Below are positions 5,804-12,552 of a stretch of 12,552 bases of DNA, piece by piece. Within the stretch, counting starts at the first letter, position 1. The number at the start of each line of letters is the position of its first letter. The notes under the pieces were generated by a model. That model did not search any database. It saw only the letters and a program-made list of their open reading frames with translations, and had not been told where the DNA came from. The stretch spans positions 1-12,552 of the forward strand of contig DEPZ01000047.1 of the NCBI GenBank assembly GCA_002359025.1, read 5' to 3'. Source of the DNA: Erysipelotrichaceae bacterium UBA3379 (GTDB lineage Bacteria > Bacillota_I > Bacilli_A > Erysipelotrichales > Coprobacillaceae). A program made the translations under genes and the position numbers.

Positions 5804-7266
5804 TATTTACGTCCTTCTTTAAGCATTTCCAATTTATAATCTAATAATTTCTTTGTTAAATCAACATAATAAATATGTGGATATTCTAATCTAAAGACTT
5901 CATCCCATAACAAAGCTTTTTGTTTTTGAGAATATTGACGTATTTGTTCTAGTGTATATGTTGGATAAACACATTTTCCTTCATCAAAAACAAGTTCTTG
6001 TAATGGCATAATTTTATATGTACCCGCATATAATGTTTTATTCTTCCATGCTGCTGATTGATGATAGATTGTTAAATCTTCATTTTCATTTAATACTTCA
6101 TCATGGAATGTAATTAAATCCGCAATCGCTTTATTTGTTTCTTTTTCTATTAAACGATAAACTTTCTTATATCCTGGATTTGTAATCTTTTCAGTATTTT
6201 CAGAAATTTTAATCTTTGGAATAATCTTGCCATCTTTTTCTACTGCTGCAAGTTTATAAACGCCTCCAAAAACAGGTGAAGATTTAGATACAATCAAGTT
6301 TTCACCCACTCCAAAAGAATCAATTTGTGCGCCTTGTTCTAAAACAGAACGAATTAAGTATTCATCCAATGAATTAGATACAGTGATCTTGCAATCATGT
6401 AGCCCTGCAACATCCAACATCATTCTTGCCTTTTTTGTTAAATAGGCAATATCCCCACTATCTAAACGAATACCAGCCAATCTTTTTCCCATTGGCATCA
6501 AAACATCTTGTGCAATTCTAATAGCATTTGGCACCCCACTCTTTAATGTATCATATGTATCGACTAATAAAACACATTGATCTGGATAAATAGAAGCATA
6601 CGCCTTAAAAGCTTCATACTCACTATCAAATGATTGCACAAAAGAATGTGCCATTGTCCCAAGGACTGGAATATCAAAATCCATTCCAGCAGCAACGGTT
6701 GCTGTTCCTGCAACACCACCAATATAAGCTGCTCTTGCTCCATAATATGCACCATCATATCCTTGTGAACGTCTTGCACCAAATTCCATCACTGCACGTC
6801 CTTTTGCTTCTTGGCAAACACGATGTGCTTTGGTCGCTATTAAAGATTGATGGTTGATTGTAATCAATAAGAATGTTTCTATCAATTGTGCTTCTATCAA
6901 TTTTGCTTTTACTGTAATAATTGGTTCATATGGAAACACTGGTATTCCTTCAGGAATTGCATAGATTGTTCCAGTAAATTTGAAATTTCTTAGATAATCA
7001 AAAAAATCTTCATCAAATTTATTTAAGCCTCTAAGATATTCAATATCACCCTCAGTGAAATGCATATCTTCTACTGCTTCTATTAATTGCTGTAAACCAG
7101 CATTAATCACAAACCCTCCTTGATCAGGTACTTTTCTAAAAAACATATCAAAATAAACGATTTGATCACCTTTATTTAATTTAAAATAATTATAAGACAT
7201 TGTTAATTCATAAAAGTCCATAATCAAAGTAATATTTCTAGCACTACCTACATTTTTCTTTTCCAT
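5803..7266 (-). CDS. pncB: Nicotinate phosphoribosyltransferase
   Basis: This 487-residue cytoplasmic enzyme joins nicotinate and PRPP to give nicotinate mononucleotide, the entry step of the Preiss-Handler NAD salvage route. It shows the N-terminal DFYELTMSYNYFK (17-29), then EFGARRSQGYDGAYYGARAAYIGG (161-184), GTMAHSFVQ (203-211) with His207 as the likely phosphorylated residue, and RLDSGDIAYLTKKAR in the PRPP-binding half. The length fits the long bacterial form. I start at the ATG at 7266, where AGGGGG lies 7 bases upstream. Earlier in-frame ATGs at 7284 and 7296 have no ribosome site. It leads a two-gene unit with tyrA. A -10-like TATGAT at 7292-7297 follows the previous terminator, but no clear -35 was found. 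Confidence 0.94.
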   Translation of the reverse strand: MEKKNVGSARNITLIMDFYELTMSYNYFKLNKGDQIVYFDMFFRKVPDQGGFVINAGLQQLIEAVEDMHFTEGDIEYLRGLNKFDEDFFDYLRNFKFTGTIYAIPEGIPVFPYEPIITVKAKLIEAQLIETFLLITINHQSLIATKAHRVCQEAKGRAVMEFGARRSQGYDGAYYGARAAYIGGVAGTATVAAGMDFDIPVLGTMAHSFVQSFDSEYEAFKAYASIYPDQCVLLVDTYDTLKSGVPNAIRIAQDVLMPMGKRLAGIRLDSGDIAYLTKKARMMLDVAGLHDCKITVSNSLDEYLIRSVLEQGAQIDSFGVGENLIVSKSSPVFGGVYKLAAVEKDGKIIPKIKISENTEKITNPGYKKVYRLIEKETNKAIADLITFHDEVLNENEDLTIYHQSAAWKNKTLYAGTYKIMPLQELVFDEGKCVYPTYTLEQIRQYSQKQKALLWDEVFRLEYPHIYYVDLTKKLLDYKLEMLKEGRK

Positions 7267-7273
7267 GTATAAG

Positions 7274-7279
7274 CCCCCT
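7274..7279 (-). promoter_or_regulatory. Unusual ribosome site (AGGGGG) that fixes the pncB start
   Basis: AGGGGG lies 7 bases before the ATG at 7266. It departs from AGGAGG by one base but is the only purine-rich site near the three candidate ATGs, so it selects the shortest reading. Confidence 0.7.
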
Positions 7280-7332
7280 ATCATTGTTTCTATCATATAA
7301 CAAATTAAAAAAAAAATAAAGTTACAATTTCT

Positions 7333-7366
7333 AAAAAAGAAATGACTACCTATTCATAGTCATTTC
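7333..7366 (-). terminator. Intrinsic terminator after the FMN lipoprotein, overlapping its stop codon
   Basis: A perfect 10-bp stem GAAATGACTA/TAGTCATTTC (7357-7366 with 7339-7348) has an 8-base loop, then six T residues on the minus strand. The TGA stop (7360-7362) lies within the first arm. Confidence 0.88.
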
Positions 7367-7710
7367 CTTAACTGTTCCATTGCTTCTTTGACAGCATCTT
7401 TTAATGCTTGTGAAGAAAAAGTTGCTCCTGAAATTGTATCAACATCATAACTATTTTTTTCTTTCATACTTTCAATCATCTGTTCAATCGCAACGCCACC
7501 AATAGATGGTGTTTCATTATTCTCTTTTACAATAATATCTACAATTTCATCATTATTAACAATTGTTTCAACTTCAAATTCTCCACCATATCCTGATGCG
7601 ACAGTTGTTATTGTTCCATCACGATAGATTGTATCTTGTGTTGTTGTCTTTTGGCTATGACAACCTGTCAAAAGAAACAAACATAAAAGCAAAACACTCA
7701 CTTTCCTCAT
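7360..7710 (-). CDS. Small FMN-binding-domain lipoprotein, probably covalently flavinylated
   Basis: This 116-residue protein is exported and anchored outside the membrane. The signal MRKVSVLLLCLFLLTGC ends in lipobox LTGC with Cys17. The rest is one FMN_bind domain like the flavin domains of NqrC and RnfG. It includes the flavinylation motif DTISGATFSS (91-100), in which Thr97 would be esterified to FMN by an ApbE-type transferase (family knowledge). That suggests an electron carrier, perhaps in extracellular electron transfer; the partner reductase and ApbE are not in the window. The ATG at 7710 is chosen because AGGAGG lies 7 bases upstream; the ATG at 7716 is only 1 base from it. It follows the LysM gene after 54 bases with no terminator between, so the two may be co-transcribed. 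Confidence 0.85.
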   Translation of the reverse strand: MRKVSVLLLCLFLLTGCHSQKTTTQDTIYRDGTITTVASGYGGEFEVETIVNNDEIVDIIVKENNETPSIGGVAIEQMIESMKEKNSYDVDTISGATFSSQALKDAVKEAMEQLRK

Positions 7711-7717
7711 AAACATG

Positions 7718-7723
7718 CCTCCT
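7718..7723 (-). promoter_or_regulatory. Ribosome binding site that fixes the FMN lipoprotein start
   Basis: AGGAGG lies 7 bases before the ATG at 7710 and 1 base before the ATG at 7716, so the inner ATG is the start. Confidence 0.85.
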
Positions 7724-7764
7724 ATTTATAGTTTTTAACAAATAGAAGATTTTATGCATATTTT

Positions 7765-8025
7765 TTAAAAATATAAGTCATAAGATTCTCTTTGGTATGG
7801 CATTGGTTGTGCTTTTTGAAACAACATTGGTATCAATAATTGTTGGTGTGGAAAAATTCGTGCTTCATCATCTAATTTATTCATCACCTTAATCCAATCC
7901 ACATCACTTTGAAATGTTTTTGCTAGTCGATAAACATTATCTCCATGATTCACATGATATAATATAATCTTACCTACTTCTGGATATGTCACACGTTCAT
8001 TATCATACATATATTCATCATACAT
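7765..8025 (-). CDS. Small LysM-domain protein without signal peptide
   Basis: This 86-residue protein has a Tyr- and Asp-rich head (MYDEYMYDNE), then one LysM domain at about 21-67 (YHVNHGDNVYRLAKTFQSDVDWI, then LLIPM), and a short tail ending YDLYF. LysM binds N-acetylglucosamine in peptidoglycan. No signal peptide or membrane segment is visible, so it should stay in the cytoplasm unless released another way. Mother-cell proteins of spore formers, such as SafA and SpoVID, also carry LysM without export signals, so a spore role is possible but unproven. I start at ATG 8025, with GAGGGAG 8 bases upstream; a TTG ten codons earlier has no ribosome site. It lies between the rnc terminator and the FMN lipoprotein gene. 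Exact function is unknown. Confidence 0.75.
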   Translation of the reverse strand: MYDEYMYDNERVTYPEVGKIILYHVNHGDNVYRLAKTFQSDVDWIKVMNKLDDEARIFPHQQLLIPMLFQKAQPMPYQRESYDLYF

Positions 8026-8033
8026 CTTTATCA

Positions 8034-8040
8034 CTCCCTC
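8034..8040 (-). promoter_or_regulatory. Ribosome binding site that fixes the LysM gene start
   Basis: GAGGGAG lies 8 bases before ATG 8025 and downstream of the alternative TTG at 8055, so it supports only the ATG. Confidence 0.7.
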
Positions 8041-8075
8041 TTTAACATATGTCAAAAAAATAATCCGAAATAGGC

Positions 8076-8098
8076 AAAAAACACCATTTCTGGTGCTT
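8076..8098 (-). terminator. Intrinsic terminator after rnc with GAAA tetraloop
   Basis: CACCA-GAAA-TGGTG on the minus strand (8082-8095), extended by a G-T pair and A-T pairs, has a stable GNRA-type tetraloop and runs straight into six T residues (8076-8081). The rnc TAA (8098-8100) abuts its first arm. It closes recG-plsX-rnc. Confidence 0.85.
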
Positions 8099-8790
8099 TA
8101 TTCTTTTTCTTGAGTAGCAAGTTTATTCAAAGCGTCTTTTGCTGCTTGTTGCTCAGCTTTTTTCTTACTAGAACCTTTCCCTGTTCCTAAACACATATCA
8201 TCCATCATAACTGCAATTTTAAATATAGGCGCATTGGATGGACCTGATGTTTCTAATAAATCATATGTCACTGTTTTTCTTTGATCAGCTTGCATCAACT
8301 CTTGTAACGTTGTTTTATAATCAGTGATATCATCATAATCTAAATCATTGACATGACTATAAATGGTTTGTTCTAATATTTTCAAAACTTCATCTTTACC
8401 ACAATCTAAATATAATGCCCCAATAAAAGATTCAAAAACATTAGCCAAAACACTATCTCGATCTCTTCCTCCACTTTTTTCTTCTCCAACACCTAAATAA
8501 ATCAATTGTCCTAAATCAAGTTGTCTTGCAAATCTTGCAAGCGATTCTTCTCTAACAAGTTTACTTCTTAGTGTTGTTAAAGTTCCTTCGGGAACATCTG
8601 GGAAGAGTTTAAATATAAATTCTGATACATACAATTGTAAAACAGCATCTCCCATAAACTCTAATCTTTCATAATCTTTTTTGACATAATGAGATTCATT
8701 TGCATAAGAAGCATGTGTAAATGCTTCTTTATATAATGCAAGATTTTTATAGGGAATATTTTCTTTCTTTAAAAAGTCTAATATTTTCAC
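8098..8790 (-). CDS. rnc: Ribonuclease III
   Basis: This 230-residue cytoplasmic enzyme cuts double-stranded RNA in rRNA and mRNA processing. The N-terminal endonuclease domain has signature ERLEFMGDAVL (41-51), with Met46 where Leu is usual, giving Glu41, Glu44 and Asp48. Glu68 follows in PEGT, and DSVLANVFESFIGALYLD (112-129) carries the essential Glu120. The position of E. coli Asp114 appears as Asn117, a change I believe occurs in other bacterial RNase III. The C-terminal dsRNA-binding domain runs from about 158 to 226 (GTGKGSSKKKAEQQAAKDAL). It starts with GTG, overlapping the plsX stop as GTGA. Only a weak GAAGGG about 11 bases upstream was seen, so translational coupling to plsX is likely. 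Confidence 0.95.
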   Translation of the reverse strand: MKILDFLKKENIPYKNLALYKEAFTHASYANESHYVKKDYERLEFMGDAVLQLYVSEFIFKLFPDVPEGTLTTLRSKLVREESLARFARQLDLGQLIYLGVGEEKSGGRDRDSVLANVFESFIGALYLDCGKDEVLKILEQTIYSHVNDLDYDDITDYKTTLQELMQADQRKTVTYDLLETSGPSNAPIFKIAVMMDDMCLGTGKGSSKKKAEQQAAKDALNKLATQEKE

Positions 8791-9770
8791 TCTAAATTCA
8801 ACCCTTCTTTCATTTGATTGACAACATCACTTTTAACAAGTTGATAAGCGAGATCAATTGCATTAGCAAATGCAATCGCATCACTTGCTCCATGAGCTTT
8901 TACAACAATCTTCTCAAATCCCATCATTAACGCTCCTCCAACAGACTTATAATCAAATTGATCTTTTAAAGCATATAATGAATCTTTCGCAAATAATGCT
9001 GCAATCTTTCCTTTCGTAGAAGCCATTAATGTTTCCTTGATCATTTTCATCAATAAACTTGCTACACCTTCACATGTTTTTAATGCAATATTTCCACTAA
9101 ATCCATCAGTCACAACAACATCCGTATCACCTTTTAAGATATCTCTTCCTTCAATATTTCCAACAAAGTTTAATGATGGTTCTTCTTCTAAAAGTTTATA
9201 AGCTTCTTGATGAACTTCGTCACCTTTTTTTGTTTCTGTACCAATATTTAGTAAAGAGATTCGTGGATTTGAAACACCTCTCATATTCTTTGCATAGATA
9301 CTTCCCATAATTGCAAATTCTTTTAATTGAGAAGCAGTATTACTTGCATTGGCACCAACGTCTAGCATTGCAACACCTTTTTGATTATATGTAGGAAGTA
9401 TTGCCATTAAACATGACTTTTCTACACCAGCAATACGTTTTAAAAATAACATAGCACTTGTATAAAAAGCACCCGTAGATCCACAAGAAACTACTCCATC
9501 TACTACGCCATCGTTTGCTAGACAGACTGCTTTTACCATACTTGAATCTTTTTTTCTACGAACAGACATAATCCCTGCATCCATAGGAACAATATCTCTA
9601 GCATCTATAATTTCTATACGATCATATTTTTCTAACTTTGTTAATTCTTCTTTTTTACCAGTCACATATAATATAGCATCTTGATGTGTTTGTATAAAGC
9701 TTTCACAAGCTTCTACAACGATAGAACTCCCTAAATCCCCACTCATTGCATCAATTGATAATTTATACAT
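8787..9770 (-). CDS. plsX: Phosphate acyltransferase PlsX
   Basis: This 327-residue peripheral membrane enzyme turns acyl-ACP and phosphate into acyl-phosphate, the donor used by PlsY to start phospholipid synthesis. It begins LSIDAMSGD (4-12), a variant of the usual DAMGGD, and continues with VSCGSTGAF, MLDVGANAS, FAIMGSIYA, GTETKKGDEVHQEAY and the strong family block VTDGFSGNIALKT. Length is typical. ATG 9770 has GAGG 8 bases upstream; the GTG at 9779 is part of that ribosome site. It follows recG after 30 bases and overlaps rnc by 4. In many Bacillota plsX lies with fapR, fabD, fabG and acpP, none of which is present here, and no obvious operator was seen before it. Confidence 0.95.
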   Translation of the reverse strand: MYKLSIDAMSGDLGSSIVVEACESFIQTHQDAILYVTGKKEELTKLEKYDRIEIIDARDIVPMDAGIMSVRRKKDSSMVKAVCLANDGVVDGVVSCGSTGAFYTSAMLFLKRIAGVEKSCLMAILPTYNQKGVAMLDVGANASNTASQLKEFAIMGSIYAKNMRGVSNPRISLLNIGTETKKGDEVHQEAYKLLEEEPSLNFVGNIEGRDILKGDTDVVVTDGFSGNIALKTCEGVASLLMKMIKETLMASTKGKIAALFAKDSLYALKDQFDYKSVGGALMMGFEKIVVKAHGASDAIAFANAIDLAYQLVKSDVVNQMKEGLNLE

Positions 9771-9778
9771 CGCTTTCA

Positions 9779-9782
9779 CCTC
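9779..9782 (-). promoter_or_regulatory. Ribosome binding site that fixes the plsX start
   Basis: AGAGGTG (core GAGG at 9779-9782) lies 8 bases before ATG 9770. The alternative GTG at 9779 overlaps this core and cannot be its start. Confidence 0.75.
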
Positions 9783-9800
9783 TTTGTTAGTATAACATAT

Positions 9801-11804
9801 TTAATCTACATATTCATTATTCTCTTTTAAATTCTCTTTGATCATACCAATGAAATGTTGATATTCATTTTTATATTTATAATCATCAATAATCTCCATA
9901 GCATCATTTCTAGCAATTTGCACAATAGGAAAATCTTTTAATAAATCCCCAACTAAAAATGTAGGCAATCCACTCTGCTTGTTTCCCAAAACCTCACCTG
10001 GACCTCGCATTTTTAAATCATACATAGAAATATCAAAACCATCTTGACTTTGTTCCATATATTTGAGTCTATCTATAGCTTCCTTAGATGTTGACGAACT
10101 CATTAAATAACAGTATGCCTGTTGATCAGATCTCCCTATACGTCCTCTTAATTGATGTAATTGACTCATACCAAATCTTTCCGAATTATAAATGACCATC
10201 ATATTTGCATTTTTAACATCTACACCAACTTCTACAACAGTTGTAGAAACCAATATTTGTATTTTGTTTTCTTGAAACTCCTTCATAACCAAATCCTTTT
10301 GTTCATCTTTTAATTGACCATGAAGCAATCCTACTCGATAACGAGGATAAAAATATTTTTGCATTGCATCAGCTATTTGTGATGCACTTTTGGCTTCAAT
10401 CGCATCACTTTCTTCAACCAAAGGACAAATCACATAACATTGTCCCCCTGATGATAGATATTCTTTTAAATGTTTTAATATAGGTTTCATACTTGAAGAA
10501 GCAACATACTTCGTAATAATCGGAAGACGACCAGAAGGTTTTGTCTTAATCGTAGAAACATCCATATCTCCATACAATGCTATAGCAAGAGTTCTTGGAA
10601 TAGGTGTTGCACTCATAATTAAAAAATCAACCTGGCTTCCTTTATTTTTCAAAGCTTTTCTTTGATTTACACCAAAACGATGTTGTTCATCAGTAATGAC
10701 TAACCCCAAATTTGCATAATCCACTTTCTTTTGAAATAATGCATGTGTCCCTATAATAATATCAATTTCATTTTCTTTCATTTTTTCATAAAGATTTTCT
10801 TTTTCTTTTGAAGTCATTGATCCTACAAGTAGACCAATACGTACATCGACATTTTTAAAAAAGCCTTTCAATGTTTCATAATGTTGTCTCGCTAATATTT
10901 CCGTAGGAGCCATGAGTGCTCCTTGATAACCTGATAATACATTAGCATATAATGCAAGTGCACTCACAACTGTTTTACCACTTCCAACATCCCCTTGTAA
11001 AAAGCGATACATCATATGAGGACTTTTTAAATCTTCTACAATTTCCTTAAAAACTTTTTGTTGATCTATTGTTAACTGATAAGGCAAAGATAAGATAAAA
11101 TCTTGAAAAGCTTTTATATCAAATGATTTTGCTATTCCTAACTCTTGATTTCTATCATCTTTAGTCAATTGCATAGTCAATTGAAACTTTAAAAATTCTT
11201 CATACTTTAAATACTTTAAAGCTTCCATAATATCTTGTTTAGAAGAAGGAAAATGGATATTCCATAAAGCTGTATTTTTATGTAATAATTGATGTTTGAT
11301 AATATACTTTTCTGGAACATACCCTAATATTTCTCGATCACATGTTTTCAATGCTTTTTGAATTAACCCTTGAAACACCTTTTGTGTCATTCCAGGCTTC
11401 AAAGTATAAAGAGGATGTATCCCCTTTAATTCACTTAAAGGCTTTATTTTGATATCACTTGCTGTAATATGATTTCCTTGAGCTTTTCCTATAATTGTAA
11501 TAACTGATGAAAGATGAAGATGACTTCTTAAAAAGTGACGATTGAATATTGTAACTTGATAAATATCTTGATACTTATCTGAAACAGAAAAAGTCATCCT
11601 AGACATTCTTCCTTTAAAGAAAACCTGACATGGAGAAATAACTGTTGCTTCAATAATAATACGATCATCTTCTTTTGGATAAGTTTCTTCGATAATATCG
11701 TATTTATACGGAAAAGTATTCAACAAGTCTTCTACTGTATTAATATTCATCAACTCTAAATACTCTCTACGTTTTTGAGTTAGTTTTAAACATGCAATAT
11801 CCAT
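9801..11804 (-). CDS. recG: ATP-dependent DNA helicase RecG
   Basis: This 667-residue helicase remodels stalled forks and branched DNA. Its N-terminal part (about 45-125) is the OB-like wedge domain that splits the junction. The superfamily 2 motor follows: Walker A GDVGSGKT (271-278), APTEILARQH, motif II DEQH (372-375) in TDEQHRFGVNQRKAL, motif III MSATPIPRTLAIALYGDMD (397-415) and motif VI QLRGRIGRSD (551-560). Length is close to the B. subtilis and E. coli proteins. ATG 11804 is chosen because GGAGG lies 10 bases upstream; the longer frame opens with a GTG that has no ribosome site. It follows the terminator of the aldolase gene and leads to plsX. No convincing promoter was found in the short gap. 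Confidence 0.96.
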   Translation of the reverse strand: MDIACLKLTQKRREYLELMNINTVEDLLNTFPYKYDIIEETYPKEDDRIIIEATVISPCQVFFKGRMSRMTFSVSDKYQDIYQVTIFNRHFLRSHLHLSSVITIIGKAQGNHITASDIKIKPLSELKGIHPLYTLKPGMTQKVFQGLIQKALKTCDREILGYVPEKYIIKHQLLHKNTALWNIHFPSSKQDIMEALKYLKYEEFLKFQLTMQLTKDDRNQELGIAKSFDIKAFQDFILSLPYQLTIDQQKVFKEIVEDLKSPHMMYRFLQGDVGSGKTVVSALALYANVLSGYQGALMAPTEILARQHYETLKGFFKNVDVRIGLLVGSMTSKEKENLYEKMKENEIDIIIGTHALFQKKVDYANLGLVITDEQHRFGVNQRKALKNKGSQVDFLIMSATPIPRTLAIALYGDMDVSTIKTKPSGRLPIITKYVASSSMKPILKHLKEYLSSGGQCYVICPLVEESDAIEAKSASQIADAMQKYFYPRYRVGLLHGQLKDEQKDLVMKEFQENKIQILVSTTVVEVGVDVKNANMMVIYNSERFGMSQLHQLRGRIGRSDQQAYCYLMSSSTSKEAIDRLKYMEQSQDGFDISMYDLKMRGPGEVLGNKQSGLPTFLVGDLLKDFPIVQIARNDAMEIIDDYKYKNEYQHFIGMIKENLKENNEYVD

Positions 11805-11814
11805 TCTTTCACCA

Positions 11815-11819
11815 CCTCC
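11815..11819 (-). promoter_or_regulatory. Ribosome binding site that fixes the recG start
   Basis: GGAGG lies 10 bases before ATG 11804 and downstream of the GTG at 11840, so it rules out the longer reading. Confidence 0.75.
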
Positions 11820-11840
11820 GTCTATTCTATAACAAATCAC

Positions 11841-11871
11841 AAAAAAAAGATATATAGAAATATATCTTTTT
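11841..11871 (-). terminator. Intrinsic terminator after the aldolase gene, overlapping its stop codon
   Basis: A 12-bp AT-rich stem (11844-11855 with 11860-11871) with a 4-base loop runs into eight T residues on the minus strand. Part of the T tract also pairs with the first arm. The TAA stop (11870-11872) overlaps its start. The low G+C of the stem makes it weaker than the other terminators here. Confidence 0.7.
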
Positions 11872-12550
11872 ATAAATCACATATACCTTTTCCTTCACCA
11901 TACATGCTATACCAGTCTGCATTAAAATCGTCTACTGCTTTTTCTATGCTTGGATTTTTAAAGATTTGTTTCAAAATCTCTACTGGTGCTGTGATTGCAT
12001 GTGTTCCATGATTCAATGCATCTTTGATTTGTTGTACGCCTTTAAATGATGCTGCGACTATCTTTGTATCATAGCTATCATTATCTATTCTATATGACAG
12101 CTCTTGAATAAGTTCCATTGGATTCCCTCCTAGGTTGCCTATTCTATTGACATAAGGTGCAATATAATCCGCTTTGGCTTCTAATGCCATATAGGCCTGC
12201 ATAAGATCATAGACTGCTGTTGCTGTGACGTGGATTCCCTCTGCTTTTAATATCTTGATTGCCTTTATCCCTTCATAAGATACTGGCACCTTGATATAGA
12301 CATCCTTGTCTACCTCTTCAAGAATGCGATGCGCTTCTTCTACCATAGACGATGCATCTTTAGAGATGACTTGAATATGTAGACTTCTTTCTTTGCCTAT
12401 AATCTTTCTTATTTCTCTCATATGTTCAAAGAAGTCCTTTGGTGATGTCTTTTTTACAATTGATGGGTTGCTTGTCACTCCAACAATTGGCATATATTCT
12501 ACGGCTTCCTTTATTTCTTCTAAATTGACTGTATCAATAATAAATTCCAT
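11870..12550 (-). CDS. fsa: Fructose-6-phosphate aldolase / transaldolase-like protein
   Basis: This 226-residue class I aldolase of the small transaldolase family is similar to E. coli FsaA along its whole length. It begins MEFIIDTVNLEEIK, has VTSNPSIV (25-32), Gln60, VYIKVPVSYEG (84-94) with Schiff-base Lys87, TATAVY (109-114), APYVNRIGNLGG (131-142) with Tyr133, and ends near DWYSMYGEGKG. The reaction is either fructose 6-phosphate to dihydroxyacetone and glyceraldehyde 3-phosphate, or transaldolase transfer in the pentose phosphate route; sequence alone does not decide. Retention of Gln60 and Tyr133 at positions matching FsaA Gln59 and Tyr131 (recalled) favours aldolase. ATG 12550 is 2 bases from the window edge, so its ribosome site and promoter cannot be seen. 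It is closed by its own terminator. Confidence 0.88.
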   Translation of the reverse strand: MEFIIDTVNLEEIKEAVEYMPIVGVTSNPSIVKKTSPKDFFEHMREIRKIIGKERSLHIQVISKDASSMVEEAHRILEEVDKDVYIKVPVSYEGIKAIKILKAEGIHVTATAVYDLMQAYMALEAKADYIAPYVNRIGNLGGNPMELIQELSYRIDNDSYDTKIVAASFKGVQQIKDALNHGTHAITAPVEILKQIFKNPSIEKAVDDFNADWYSMYGEGKGICDL

Positions 12551-12552
12551 AA

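Noticed and set aside
6564..6857. Open frames on both strands inside pncB
   Set aside because: Frame shadows over the conserved GARRSQGYDGAYYGARAAY region; Leu/His/Gln-rich translations typical of out-of-frame reading.
7267..7296. Longer pncB starts at 7296 and 7284
   Set aside because: No ribosome site precedes them; the only purine-rich site serves the ATG at 7266.
7297..7332. Riboswitch or leader RNA ahead of pncB
   Set aside because: The gap is about 30 bases of A/T runs after a terminator, too short and unstructured for a known riboswitch class.
7758..7774. Near-palindrome ATATTTTTTAAAAATAT at the end of the LysM gene
   Set aside because: Entirely A-T, with no G-C stem and no separate T tract; not a credible terminator or operator without further copies.
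8027..8055. Consensus TTGACA (8050-8055) with GATAAA 17 bases on, as a promoter for the LysM gene
   Set aside because: Transcription would start near 8020, after the ATG at 8025 and its ribosome site, so it could not express that gene as annotated.
1..12552. Mobile element, CRISPR array, toxin-antitoxin or defence system
   Set aside because: No transposase, integrase, spaced repeats, tRNA-end duplication or defence-like protein was seen; all genes are core or transport functions on one strand.

Overview
The window is low-GC (roughly one third G+C by eye) and densely coded. Every gene lies on the minus strand, so the genome reads from position 12552 down to 1. The AT-rich codons, strong AGGAGG-type ribosome sites, encoded CCA ends on the tRNAs and compact operons point to a Bacillota (Firmicutes) chromosome. 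The protein style and small housekeeping operons suggest an Erysipelotrichales/Coprobacillaceae-like gut bacterium, but that placement is inference. No phage, insertion sequence, CRISPR array or plasmid feature was seen.

In the direction of transcription: (1) an FSA-type transaldolase family gene (12550-11870) closed by a terminator; (2) recG - plsX - rnc (11804-8098), combining fork-repair helicase, phospholipid-precursor acyltransferase and RNase III, closed by a terminator; (3) a small LysM-domain protein and a small FMN-binding lipoprotein (8025-7360), closed by a terminator; (4) pncB - tyrA (7266-4973), NAD salvage plus tyrosine synthesis, translationally coupled and closed by a terminator; (5) an XRE-cupin regulator followed by potA-potB-potC-potD (4825-550), a complete polyamine ABC importer, closed by a terminator; (6) a tRNA cluster Cys(GCA) - Leu(TAA) - Arg(ACG) - Pro(TGG), the last cut by the window edge.

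The polyamine operon is the best-supported regulatory unit. The regulator gene is first, and a good sigma-A-type promoter precedes it. Three 16-bp copies of one operator-like element (GTTT-N8-AAAC) surround that promoter, one of them a perfect palindrome. The natural reading is an autoregulated switch that senses a small ligand, perhaps a polyamine, through the cupin domain and controls uptake. The tRNA cluster has two promoters that share an identical 15-bp block including the -35 box.

Several starts were moved inward from the longest open frame because a Shine-Dalgarno sequence places the ribosome on an internal ATG: potA, the regulator, pncB, the lipoprotein, the LysM gene, plsX and recG. 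Overall this is an ordinary core-genome segment. No clearly new system is visible; the most useful leads are the three-site operator, the leaderless LysM protein next to a flavin lipoprotein, and the shared tRNA promoter block.
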